21,359 nt of DNA from Bacteroidales bacterium UBA1751. Its GTDB lineage: Bacteria; Bacteroidota; Bacteroidia; Bacteroidales; UBA932. Each line of letters starts with the position of its first letter. The stretch's first letter is position 1. The notes beneath the pieces are model-generated. The model saw only the letters and a list, made by a program, of their open reading frames with translations, made no database searches and was not told the DNA's origin. Shown piece after piece: positions 1 to 6,799 of the stretch. The stretch lies in NCBI GenBank assembly GCA_002315995.1, contig DCHN01000023.1:834-22192 (forward strand), given 5' to 3'. The position numbers and the translations under genes were made by a program.

Positions 1-425
1 GCTGAAATTGAGGCGCCAATAACAGTAAGCCAAGTTGAAGCGAGATGGAAGCCCCTGCTCACCTTGTTCCAACCGAAGAACATTACAGCCACGAAGGTAG
101 CCTCCATAAAGAAAGCCAGAATACCCTCAATTGCCAGCGGGGCTCCAAAGATATCCCCAACAAACCAGCTGTAATTGCTCCAGTTTGTTCCGAATTCGAA
201 CTCAAGAATAATACCCGTGGCAATACCTACCGCAAAGTTGATTCCAAAAATCTTCTGCCAGAACTTGGCTGTCTTCTTCCAGAAATCATCTTTCTTTACC
301 ACGTAAAGAGTCTCCATTACCGACATTATTATTCCCAAGCCCAGTGTGAGCGGAACAAAAAGCCAGTGATAGGCAGCTGTAAGAGCGAACTGCGCCCTTG
401 ACCAGTCAATTAATGATGCATCCAT
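1..425 (-). CDS. cydA: Cytochrome bd ubiquinol oxidase subunit I (5' part, runs off window)
   Basis: Only the first 141 codons are inside the window; the gene continues past position 1. The protein begins MDASLIDWSRAQFALTAAYH and aligns by eye with E. coli CydA. His20 corresponds to the conserved N-terminal haem-ligand histidine, and the segment APLAIEGILAFFMEATF matches the quinol oxidase region with its two conserved glutamates. At least three hydrophobic membrane segments are visible. CydA is the haem-bearing, quinol-oxidising subunit of the inner-membrane bd oxidase, a high-affinity terminal oxidase used by gut anaerobes for traces of oxygen. It lies 47 nt downstream of the DUF4492 gene and probably shares its promoter; cydB is expected to the left. 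No Shine-Dalgarno sequence precedes the ATG. Confidence 0.96.
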   Translation of the reverse strand, partial: MDASLIDWSRAQFALTAAYHWLFVPLTLGLGIIMSVMETLYVVKKDDFWKKTAKFWQKIFGINFAVGIATGIILEFEFGTNWSNYSWFVGDIFGAPLAIEGILAFFMEATFVAVMFFGWNKVSRGFHLASTWLTVIGASIS

Positions 426-472
426 AACCTATTGTTTATGATTAAATCCAATTTGTTGCAACTCTCCAGCCC

Positions 473-718
473 CTATTCCAACCCACGAAACGTTTTGTCA
501 GAAGCATTCTCCAGCCTCTTCCCCACAAATTCGCTCTTCTCCTGCTCGCTTTTCCCTTCAAGCACAGGCCTGAAGAAGAAAACTCTTAGAATGGCAAATA
601 GAATAAAAAGCTTCAGCAGAATAAGCACCCACAGAATGCGGCCCCAGGTCATATTCCTGAACCCTTCATAATAAAAGCGCCATACACTCCTTATCTTTTC
701 CACAAAAACCATCCGCAT
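473..718 (-). CDS. DUF4492 family small membrane protein upstream of cydA
   Basis: This 81-residue protein has one strong hydrophobic segment at about residues 29-50 (ILWVLILLKLFILFAILRVF). A basic, aromatic N-terminal part precedes it and a charged C-terminal tail follows. It matches what I know of DUF4492: small proteins encoded directly upstream of cydA in Bacteroidota and Epsilonproteobacteria. A role as a small accessory or assembly subunit of bd oxidase is inferred from this fixed position and is not shown by the sequence. Two starts are possible, the ATG at 718 or the ATG two codons later (712). The leader from the predicted promoter is very short. The gene is first in the operon with cydA. 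Confidence 0.85.
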   Translation of the reverse strand: MRMVFVEKIRSVWRFYYEGFRNMTWGRILWVLILLKLFILFAILRVFFFRPVLEGKSEQEKSEFVGKRLENASDKTFRGLE

Positions 719-735
719 CCCAATTTTGAACTATA

Positions 736-771
736 CAAATTTAATAAAAATATCATTATACCTTCAAAAAA
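736..771 (-). promoter_or_regulatory. Bacteroidota-type promoter for DUF4492-cydA
   Basis: On the minus strand a perfect -7 box TAAATTTG (743-736; consensus TAnnTTTG) sits 21 nt downstream of a TTTTTTG -33 box (771-765). Transcription would start about 10 nt before the DUF4492 ATG. The -33 box uses the same T-run that ends the upstream terminator hairpin. Confidence 0.8.
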
Positions 772-807
772 TGGTCTAAGCGGTGCACCTGCATGCACCG
801 CTTAGAC
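765..807 (-). terminator. Second terminator downstream of rplI (14-bp perfect stem)
   Basis: The arms 774-787 and 794-807 form a perfect 14-bp stem with a 6-nt loop. Read on the minus strand, two bases and then six T residues (771-766) follow. This is a backup terminator for the ribosomal protein operon, 11 nt beyond the first hairpin's T-run. Its T-run is shared with the -33 box of the cyd promoter. Confidence 0.8.
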
Positions 808-817
808 AAAAAAACGC

Positions 818-852
818 AAAAAAATCCCGCCCACATTACTGTGAGCGAGATT
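818..852 (-). terminator. Intrinsic terminator of the rpsF-rpsR-rplI operon
   Basis: The arms 841-852 and 823-834 pair over 12 positions with a 6-nt loop. On the minus strand the two imperfect positions become G-U wobbles, while on the plus strand they would be C-A mismatches, so the signal is directional. A run of seven T residues (824-818) follows. It lies 48 nt after the rplI stop codon. Confidence 0.85.
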
Positions 853-900
853 CGTTGTATTAAGAATACCCTGTCTGATTTACAGACTGAAAGCAATCAA

Positions 901-1350
901 TTACTCAGCTACAACCTCAACCTTAATGTTGGCCTTGATATCCTTGTAGCACTTAACTACTGCATCGTAAACGCCAACCTCCTGGAGTTTGTCCTCGCCA
1001 ATGATTGTGATGTTTCTTCTATCCATCTCAAATCCCTTGGCTGCAAGAGCCTCAGCAACCTGAATGTTGTTTACTGAACCGAAAATCTTGCCGGTTGTGC
1101 TAACCTTTGTAGCAACTGTAACCTGCATTCCCTCGAGTTTGGCTGCAAGAGCTGAAGCATCCTCTCTGAGTTTAGCCTCTTTGTGAGCTCTCTGCTTGAG
1201 GTTCTCAGCATGAACCTTCTTTGCAGATACTGTAGCCATTGTTGCATAACCCTGAGGAATAAGATAGTTGGTTGCATAACCGTTCTTAACGGTTACAATG
1301 TCGTCCTTATGTCCAAGATTCTGAACGTCCTGTTTCAAAATGATTTCCAT
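901..1350 (-). CDS. rplI: 50S ribosomal protein bL9
   Basis: The 149-residue length and the layout are those of full bL9. The N-terminal RNA-binding domain (MEIILKQDVQNLGHKDDIVTVKNGYATNYLIPQ) is followed by a long connecting helix at about 45-75. The C-terminal domain contains KIFGSVNNIQVAEAL. bL9 binds 23S rRNA near the L1 stalk and helps maintain reading frame. It is the last gene of the bS6-bS18-bL9 operon, 15 nt after rpsR, and two terminators follow it. A strong Shine-Dalgarno sequence precedes the ATG, which is unusual in this phylum. Confidence 0.98.
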   Translation of the reverse strand: MEIILKQDVQNLGHKDDIVTVKNGYATNYLIPQGYATMATVSAKKVHAENLKQRAHKEAKLREDASALAAKLEGMQVTVATKVSTTGKIFGSVNNIQVAEALAAKGFEMDRRNITIIGEDKLQEVGVYDAVVKCYKDIKANIKVEVVAE

Positions 1351-1356
1351 ACTCTT

Positions 1357-1364
1357 TCCTCCTT
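1357..1364 (-). promoter_or_regulatory. Strong Shine-Dalgarno sequence before rplI
   Basis: AAGGAGGA lies 6 nt upstream of the rplI ATG, in the 15-nt gap after the rpsR stop. It is a near-full match to the canonical anti-Shine-Dalgarno tail. Most other genes in the window have nothing comparable. Confidence 0.85.
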
Positions 1365-1365
1365 G

Positions 1366-1638
1366 TTATTTCAATAAGTCAGTTACGTAAGGGAGCAATG
1401 CGAGGTGACGTGCACGCTTAACAGCCTGAGCCACCTTTCTCTGGAACTTCAAAGATGTACCTGTGATACGTCTTGGAAGAAGTTTGCCCTGCTCGTTGAG
1501 GAATCTCTTCAAGAACTCAGCGTCCTTGTAATCTACATACTTGATACCTGCCTTTTTGAAACGGCAGTATTTTTTCTTCTTAACCTCAACTGTAGGAGGG
1601 TTCAAATATCTGATCTCGTTATTAACTGCGTTTGCCAT
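1366..1638 (-). CDS. rpsR: 30S ribosomal protein bS18
   Basis: I place the start at the ATG at 1638, giving 90 residues (MANAVNNEIRYLNPPTVEVK...). The reading frame stays open upstream, but that stretch is rpsF sequence in another frame, and the chosen ATG has a Shine-Dalgarno sequence 7 nt before it. The core KKKYCRFKKAGIKYVDYKD and the arginine-rich helix QRKVAQAVKRARHLALLPY are diagnostic of bS18. The protein pairs with bS6 on the 30S platform. In Bacteroidota, bS6, bS18 and bS21 form the pocket that hides the 16S 3' tail, so a Shine-Dalgarno-led rpsR is of interest. Its stop is 15 nt before rplI. Confidence 0.97.
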   Translation of the reverse strand: MANAVNNEIRYLNPPTVEVKKKKYCRFKKAGIKYVDYKDAEFLKRFLNEQGKLLPRRITGTSLKFQRKVAQAVKRARHLALLPYVTDLLK

Positions 1639-1645
1639 AATCTGT

Positions 1646-1653
1646 TCCTCCTT
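1646..1653 (-). promoter_or_regulatory. Strong Shine-Dalgarno sequence before rpsR
   Basis: AAGGAGGA begins within the rpsF stop codon (TAA at 1654-1652) and sits 7 nt upstream of the rpsR ATG. Spacing and sequence are canonical. It fixes the start of rpsR. Confidence 0.85.
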
Positions 1654-1993
1654 ATTTTTTCTCTGCCATGTTGTTTCTTCTGCGAACTGCATAAGCAACT
1701 GCATGCTTGTCCATAGCAAAAGTCAAAAATCTGATAATTCTCTCGTCACGTCTGTACTGTGTCTCAAGGGTTGAAACAAAAGTTGGTTCAGCCTTGAACT
1801 CAATAAGGTGATAAAATCCTGTGGTCTTTTTCTGAATTGGGTAAGCGAGTTTCTTCAAGCCCCAATCCTCATCATTCACAACCTCGCCACCATTCTCTTT
1901 AATAAGAGTGATGTACTTTTCTACCGCTTCCTTCATCTGAACATCAGACAAAACGGGAGTTGCAATGAAAACGGTTTCGTAACTCTTTAACAT
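1652..1993 (-). CDS. rpsF: 30S ribosomal protein bS6
   Basis: This 113-residue protein has the typical bS6 opening MLKSYETVFIATPVL, the segment EDWGLKKLAYPIQKKTTGFYH and the RRDERIIRFLTF strand. The basic tail (AVRRRNNMAEKK) is short. bS6 binds 16S rRNA as a dimer with bS18 on the 30S platform. It is the first gene of the operon, with rpsR 13 nt downstream. Its leader carries a hairpin and a clear promoter, which is where bS6:bS18 autoregulation acts in other bacteria. No Shine-Dalgarno sequence precedes this ATG, in contrast to the next two genes. Confidence 0.97.
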   Translation of the reverse strand: MLKSYETVFIATPVLSDVQMKEAVEKYITLIKENGGEVVNDEDWGLKKLAYPIQKKTTGFYHLIEFKAEPTFVSTLETQYRRDERIIRFLTFAMDKHAVAYAVRRRNNMAEKK

Positions 1994-2025
1994 TTGATTG
2001 TTAATTAATGATTAATAATAAATTA

Positions 2026-2060
2026 GCTCCATTCAGGCACACTTGTAGCCAAAATGGAGC
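2026..2060 (-). promoter_or_regulatory. Leader hairpin upstream of rpsF, possible bS6:bS18 autoregulatory element
   Basis: The arms GCTCCATT (minus strand 2060-2053) and AATGGAGC (2033-2026) form 8 bp. A 2x2 internal loop, a 3-bp GGC/GCC stem and a 9-nt loop follow. The hairpin lies 32 nt upstream of the rpsF ATG and begins immediately after the -7 box. Leader structures that bind the bS6:bS18 complex are known in this position in other phyla. I do not see a clear copy of their conserved CCG bulge, so equivalence is inferred. No long T-run follows, so a terminator is less likely. Confidence 0.5.
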
Positions 2061-2061
2061 G

Positions 2062-2093
2062 CAAAGATATAAAGAAGTTTCCAATTATCAAAA
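2062..2093 (-). promoter_or_regulatory. Promoter of the rpsF-rpsR-rplI operon
   Basis: On the minus strand TTTTG (2093-2089), 19 nt of spacer and TATCTTTG (2069-2062) match the Bacteroidota -33/-7 consensus. The -33 box overlaps the stop codon of the wecA-like gene (2090-2088), so the ribosomal operon starts directly at the end of the polysaccharide cluster. Confidence 0.82.
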
Positions 2094-3308
2094 CATCTCA
2101 TCCTTTCCCTCTGCAAAAAGCTCATCATCAACCAGTTTCTGCATCCATCGCCAAGGCTTGGAGTTCTCAATGTGCGAGAATGCTGCCATTTTCGCCGACA
2201 TGGCCGATAGAAATCCTCTCCTTTTCTGCAGCGCGCGCAGAACCGGATAGAGCACGAAGGTGAAGAGGACGCCGAGCGCGGCAACAACATAAAGCTGGAG
2301 TGTAGCAGAGGCGCCCAAAGCCCACGCAATGGCCCACCCGGCAAGTATTGCAAGGTTTATCTGTATTATTTTCAAAGTGGTTCCGATATGCGAGTAACCG
2401 AGGTCAATGAAGGCGTGATGGAGGTGCGTCTTGTCTGGAGAGAATGGAGAACGCCCCTTCAGCGCCCTGGTGAACATTACCCTGAGGGTATCAAAGACCG
2501 GTATTGCCATAATTGCAAGGCAGAGAGGTATAAGAGCAACCCCATGCTCTTGAAAAAGAAGTTTGTAGCTTGCGGAACTGTGCTTTATAATGGAGAAGCA
2601 GAAGGCGGTTATCATTGTACCTATCATAAGTGTACCGCCATCGCCAATGAACATTTTGGTGCGCTTTCCAAATACGTTGTGAAGGAAGAAAGGGAGCTGG
2701 GAACCTGCACATACAAGGCAGATTATTCCCATTCCGGGCACACGCGAGATATAGAAGACAAGCGCAAACTCTATGCAGGCCACCATTGAGAAGCCGGAAC
2801 TGTATCCATCAACACCATCAATAAGGTTTATTGCATTCATAAGCCCCACGCCCGATAGAATTGAGAGTGCGTACACCGCCCATGGTTCCATCATGTCAAC
2901 GCCCCAGATACCCTCAAAATTATCTATCGCACTGGTATTGATGTAAATAATAAGAAATACCACTGCAATTTCAATAGCAAAGCGCAGTTTCACTCCAAGG
3001 CCATATTTGTCGTCGAGCACGCCAACAACCAGCATAGTGGCCATTGCCAGCACCGCCCAGATACTTTTTGAACTGAATGCAAAGGTTGAAAAGAGAGCTA
3101 ATCCCACAAACATTCCGGCAAACACCGCAACGCCTCCAAGAACAGGAACCGGCCTCTCCTGCAGTTTGCGTGCCCCCGGCCTGTCATATATCTTATGCAC
3201 TCTGGCCGCCCTCAGTACAACCGGATAGATTGACCACGAAACAATGAAGGTGATTATGAACATCATAACACCCAGCCAGACGTAGTGTATTACAGGAGTT
3301 GAAAGCAT
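2088..3308 (-). CDS. wecA: WecA/MraY-family undecaprenyl-phosphate sugar-1-phosphate transferase
   Basis: This 406-residue multi-pass membrane protein carries the family's motifs in order: GGVAVFAG (about 58-65), the Mg-binding DD pair in VGVLDDKYGL (99-100), NAINLIDGVDG (158-168), GDGG (222-225), and SPFSPDKTHLHHAF with its HxHH at 295-298. It transfers HexNAc-1-phosphate from a UDP-sugar to undecaprenyl phosphate at the cytoplasmic face and so starts the repeat unit. The exact sugar (GlcNAc is usual for WecA) cannot be read from sequence. It is the last gene of the cluster, 14 nt after the WecG-like gene. About 60 polar residues follow the last membrane segments at the C-terminus. Confidence 0.92.
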   Translation of the reverse strand: MLSTPVIHYVWLGVMMFIITFIVSWSIYPVVLRAARVHKIYDRPGARKLQERPVPVLGGVAVFAGMFVGLALFSTFAFSSKSIWAVLAMATMLVVGVLDDKYGLGVKLRFAIEIAVVFLIIYINTSAIDNFEGIWGVDMMEPWAVYALSILSGVGLMNAINLIDGVDGYSSGFSMVACIEFALVFYISRVPGMGIICLVCAGSQLPFFLHNVFGKRTKMFIGDGGTLMIGTMITAFCFSIIKHSSASYKLLFQEHGVALIPLCLAIMAIPVFDTLRVMFTRALKGRSPFSPDKTHLHHAFIDLGYSHIGTTLKIIQINLAILAGWAIAWALGASATLQLYVVAALGVLFTFVLYPVLRALQKRRGFLSAMSAKMAAFSHIENSKPWRWMQKLVDDELFAEGKDEMF

Positions 3309-3322
3309 AGTGCAAAATTACA

Positions 3323-4069
3323 TTATATTTTGCTTTGTTCTATTTTTCTTCTCTCTTCCGCCAATATTGAAGGAAGAGTGGTGGCTATTGCCCAGCATCT
3401 TTGCAACTGCTTGCGCGGCTCGCTGAAGATTCTGTAGACAAACTCTATATGGTTTCTTACCATCCAGGCGGGAGCGCGTTTCTCGCCCACACCGCTGTAG
3501 AACTTGAAGACTGCCCCAACGGCTATCATTACTCCAGATTTGAGGTAAGGTTTCAGTCTTGATATGAATATCTCCTGCTTTGGGGCACCAAGAGCAACCC
3601 AGATGATATCCGGGCTATCTCTGTTTACAACCTCTGCAATGGCATTGTAATCGAAGTCGTCTGCATTGCAAAATGGGAGCTCGTAAAAGGTCATTTCATC
3701 TATGCGTGCATCATACTTCTCAGTGAGGTTCTGTTTAAGAGGTTGCAGTATGGCATCTGAAGTACCCATAAAAAACATCCTGTACTTCTTCTGTTTCAGG
3801 GCATCCTCAAAAATCTGGCTGCCGCAGTATTGCTGAACATCCATTCCATAGAGTTTCTTCAAATAAACCGGCACCCAGCTGCTGTCGCAAATGGAGAACA
3901 TAGAGCCATTGATGACCCCACGATACTCTGCATCCTTATGCACCATTTGGAGGATGTTGCCGTCGGCCCCACATATATATGCCGGATTGCCGGATTCAAT
4001 TTGCCTGCCAATCCGTTCCCATACCTTCTGGGGAGAAAACTCGTAGTTAATATTGAAGTATTCAGCCAT
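3323..4069 (-). CDS. WecG/TagA/CpsF-family glycosyltransferase (GT26)
   Basis: I choose the ATG at 4069 (MAEYFNINYEF..., 248 residues); an in-frame TTG three codons upstream is the alternative. GT26 signatures are present: ICGADGNIL and ICDSSW in the N-terminal half, and WVALGAPKQEIFI, AVGAVFKFYSG and RAPAWMVRNHIEFVYRIFSEPRK in the C-terminal half. The family adds the second sugar to the undecaprenyl-linked HexNAc: ManNAcA for WecG, ManNAc for TagA. It sits directly before the wecA-like gene, which fits consecutive steps. No UDP-GlcNAc 2-epimerase is in the window, so the donor is uncertain. The protein has no clear membrane segment and probably binds the membrane peripherally. Confidence 0.9.
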   Translation of the reverse strand: MAEYFNINYEFSPQKVWERIGRQIESGNPAYICGADGNILQMVHKDAEYRGVINGSMFSICDSSWVPVYLKKLYGMDVQQYCGSQIFEDALKQKKYRMFFMGTSDAILQPLKQNLTEKYDARIDEMTFYELPFCNADDFDYNAIAEVVNRDSPDIIWVALGAPKQEIFISRLKPYLKSGVMIAVGAVFKFYSGVGEKRAPAWMVRNHIEFVYRIFSEPRKQLQRCWAIATTLPSILAEERRKIEQSKI

Positions 4070-4096
4070 TTCCTTCAATTTATGGATTAAATATTG

Positions 4097-5209
4097 TCAT
4101 CTGCCTGCATATATTATTCCATTAAGATATGCAACATACTTACGTGCCACGGTAGGCCATGTATAGTTATCTTCCAGCGTTTTGAAATTGTTTTCAATGA
4201 ATGCGGCAAAAGTCGATGTGTCATCAGCCTTTTTAAACGCATTGACAAGGTCGTTCTCATTCTCCGGACGTACAAAAATAGCATTCTCACCCAAAAGTTC
4301 CTTGTTCGCCTGAATATCAGAAGAAATTACAGGCAACTTGTAACTCACGGCCTCCATCAATGCTATTGAAAGACCTTCAATGGTGGAAGGCAGGCAGAAC
4401 ATATGTGCGTTACGCAACAGCGCAGCCTTATTTTCACCATAAACAGCACCGGTAAAAACAACATCAGGATCATCAGTAATATTATGCAAATATTTTACAT
4501 ACTCCGGCATTGCAGAATTATCACCTGCAATAACCAATTTATAGCCACATAATCCGGATTTTATGAATGCTCTGATTAAATAATCTGGATTTTTATCCTG
4601 AACCAATCTCCCCATAAAAAGAAAATATCTGCCTGAAGTCAAGTCAAAGCGTTTCAGAATGTCACTTGAATTTCCAGCATCAACTAAAGGAATATGAACA
4701 GCCCCAGGAATACACACGGCCCTCTTTCCATAAGTGTTGAAAAAATAATCAACCTGGTCTTGGCTGCACATGGCAAGATGTCTGTTGATTCTTGCCGTAA
4801 CTTTTTCCATAAACTTTAGAATTCGCTGTTCAAACGCTCCATATTTACTTCTCTGCCATTCCAGCCCGTGTCCCTCCATCAGCGATGGGATTCCAGCCAT
4901 TCCAGGAATCCATGACCATATCGATGGAGGCCATGCATTGTAATGTATAAAATCTACATCCTTTTCCCTGAGCACTGTATGCAATGTAGCTCTCAACGAT
5001 ACCCATGGTTTGCAGAGCAAATTGCTTTTCGGGCCCCTGATATATCTAACTTCAAAACCATTGACATTCTCCTTCCATACATGGTCGCTCTCACAATACA
5101 CAATAGGTGTATGCCCCATCTTGACCAGTTCAGTGGCAAGATTGTACATATAATTCTCAATTCCACCGAGAATATGTATATCGCGACCGCCTATGAATAC
5201 TATTTTCAT
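4097..5209 (-). CDS. GT4-family glycosyltransferase
   Basis: The 370-residue GT-B fold enzyme starts with the usual MKIVFIGG and glycine-rich loop HILGGIENYMYNLA. The second domain opens with FLFMGRLVQDKNPDYLIRAF. The nucleotide-sugar site EGLSIALME (E-x7-E) follows at about residues 290-298. It is expected to be a retaining transferase adding one sugar to the lipid-linked repeat unit on the cytoplasmic side. Its ATG overlaps the stop of the acyltransferase gene by 4 nt (ATGA), so the two are probably translationally coupled. The AGAGGAGA before this ATG is simply the coding sequence of the acyltransferase tail. Donor and acceptor cannot be assigned. Confidence 0.88.
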   Translation of the reverse strand: MKIVFIGGRDIHILGGIENYMYNLATELVKMGHTPIVYCESDHVWKENVNGFEVRYIRGPKSNLLCKPWVSLRATLHTVLREKDVDFIHYNAWPPSIWSWIPGMAGIPSLMEGHGLEWQRSKYGAFEQRILKFMEKVTARINRHLAMCSQDQVDYFFNTYGKRAVCIPGAVHIPLVDAGNSSDILKRFDLTSGRYFLFMGRLVQDKNPDYLIRAFIKSGLCGYKLVIAGDNSAMPEYVKYLHNITDDPDVVFTGAVYGENKAALLRNAHMFCLPSTIEGLSIALMEAVSYKLPVISSDIQANKELLGENAIFVRPENENDLVNAFKKADDTSTFAAFIENNFKTLEDNYTWPTVARKYVAYLNGIIYAGR

Positions 5210-5652
5210 TTATCTCCTCTCTTTTTTACAAAACGTGCGGGATTACCAGCCCACACTTCAAACGGAGGTATGTCTCTAGTCACAATGCTTCCGGCTCCAA
5301 CAATAGCGCCCTCACCAATTGTTACAGAATTACATATTATTGTCCCCACGCCCAAAAAAGCATTCTTTTTTATAACAACAGGCTTATAGTTGAAATTCAA
5401 ATCCTTATTGGCAGAGTCAACAAAATGAGTAAGAATTACACAGTGCGGAGTAATTCTCACCCCCTCTTCAATGGTAATCATTTCGGGATGTATGGAATCC
5501 AACAGAACATCACGGGCCACTGAGCATGGCCCCACAATATTCACTCCTGCTTTTTTTAAGAACCAATATCGTTTATGGGCCTGGACAGGTAAGATCTTAG
5601 ACAACAAAACAAAGGCATAAAACCGATACCTATTGAAACTGAAATAATCCAT
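5206..5652 (-). CDS. Hexapeptide-repeat acyltransferase (WcaF/LbetaH type)
   Basis: This 148-residue protein ends in the left-handed beta-helix typical of sugar O-acetyltransferases. Hexapeptide-like turns such as VVIKKNAFLGVGTIICNSVTIGEGAIVGAG are visible, followed by the closing motif VTRDIPPFEVWAGNPARFVKK. A histidine in VILTHFVDS is the likely catalytic base. It probably O-acetylates a sugar of the repeat unit, using acetyl-CoA in the cytoplasm. It overlaps the genes on both sides (1 nt with the upstream GT, 4 nt with the downstream GT), which points to coupled expression. The sugar it modifies is unknown. A serine acetyltransferase role is unlikely, given the length and the neighbours. 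Confidence 0.87.
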   Translation of the reverse strand: MDYFSFNRYRFYAFVLLSKILPVQAHKRYWFLKKAGVNIVGPCSVARDVLLDSIHPEMITIEEGVRITPHCVILTHFVDSANKDLNFNYKPVVIKKNAFLGVGTIICNSVTIGEGAIVGAGSIVTRDIPPFEVWAGNPARFVKKRGDK

Positions 5653-6788
5653 TATTGTGAATCTAAATTGCTTTCAAACATCCTTTTGTATATAGCGCAA
5701 AGCTTTTCTGCTTCAACTCTGATATCAAATCCGGCAGCTCTCATCTCCAATTCTTTATTCTGTCTCACTTTCAAATCATGATTACCGACTCTTTTTATTA
5801 CTTCAACCGCCCATGCTTCGGGAGATGACTTCAGACTCAGGAAAGAGGAATTATGAAGAACATCAACCTCATCAGAAACAGCATCTGAAAAGATACATGG
5901 TAAATCAGCACTTTGGGCCTCTATTCCCGAAAGAGGCAAACCCTCATGTAAAGATGGCATAAGGAAACAATCAAAACCTTGATAGTAGTCATACGGGGTT
6001 GATACCGATCCAGCAAAAATCACATCCTTCTCAATTCCCAGTTTTTCAGAGAGGCATTTTATTTCAGACATTAAATTACCAGATCCAACAAGAATCAGCT
6101 TAGTATCCTCATTAATTTTATGAATAGCAGAAAATATCTCAAGAAGAAACCTGTGGTTCTTCTGCTTCATAAATCTGCCGATATGACCTACCACAAGCGT
6201 TGTATCAGAAATTCCATATTGTTTTCTGATTCGTGCACGTGCGTCTTCATTGAAAACGAATCTATTCACATCAATCGCATTATTATGAATATGAATAGCA
6301 TTTGAGTTCAATGCATTATCTCCATAATAGAACGCAGCTGCCTTTCTGCCACACGCCCACAAGTCAGTAGCGGATATCGGGAGCACTTTCCTGCATATAT
6401 AATAGATTGGCAACTTGTAATTCAATGGAAATGCAGCATTATGAATATGGGATATTCTCACAGGGACGCCATTGACTTTTGCCGCATACAAAGAATATGC
6501 AGCAAAAGCATCATTGTGAGAGTGTATTACTCTATATTCCGGATGCTCCCGCAAAAAGTTGCGAAAAAAACGCAAGTATTCTGGATATTTGAAAGGATTT
6601 AACCCCGGGGTCCAAAAAATCCTTCCACCTAAGGAGAGCACCTCTTCTTCGTACTCCCCGTGTGTTTTATTATTACAAAGAAAATCAAACTGGACCTCAT
6701 TTCTGTCAATATTCCTATAATAATTCATCAGCATTGTTTCAATGCCGCCACGGGAAAGATTTGTTATTACCTGTAATATTCTAATCAT
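5652..6788 (-). CDS. GT4-family glycosyltransferase (EpsF-like)
   Basis: I choose the ATG at 6788, which gives the usual family start MIRILQVITNLSRGGIETML. A GTG at 6803 overlapping the previous stop as GTGA is the alternative and would add five residues. The protein has about 378 residues. It shows the N-terminal MNYYRNIDRNEVQFDFL segment seen in EpsF-type enzymes, the GHIGRFMKQKNHRFLLEIF interdomain strand and the E-x7-E site EGLPLSGIE. It is a probable retaining transferase in repeat-unit assembly. Its TAA stop overlaps the acyltransferase ATG by one base (TAATG). Donor sugar is unknown. Confidence 0.88.
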   Translation of the reverse strand: MIRILQVITNLSRGGIETMLMNYYRNIDRNEVQFDFLCNNKTHGEYEEEVLSLGGRIFWTPGLNPFKYPEYLRFFRNFLREHPEYRVIHSHNDAFAAYSLYAAKVNGVPVRISHIHNAAFPLNYKLPIYYICRKVLPISATDLWACGRKAAAFYYGDNALNSNAIHIHNNAIDVNRFVFNEDARARIRKQYGISDTTLVVGHIGRFMKQKNHRFLLEIFSAIHKINEDTKLILVGSGNLMSEIKCLSEKLGIEKDVIFAGSVSTPYDYYQGFDCFLMPSLHEGLPLSGIEAQSADLPCIFSDAVSDEVDVLHNSSFLSLKSSPEAWAVEVIKRVGNHDLKVRQNKELEMRAAGFDIRVEAEKLCAIYKRMFESNLDSQ

Positions 6789-6799
6789 ATCACTTGATT

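Noticed and set aside
2388..2789. Plus-strand open frame of 133 codons with Cys/His pairs resembling a zinc motif
   Set aside because: It lies wholly antisense to the wecA-like gene, whose family motifs are all intact; the Cys/His pattern is a by-product of that coding sequence.
5211..5220. AGAGGAGA before a GT4 start as a Shine-Dalgarno sequence
   Set aside because: The bases encode the Lys-Arg-Gly-Asp-Lys tail of the overlapping acyltransferase. The same applies to AAAGGAG near 9075, which encodes the Arg-rich end of the flippase.
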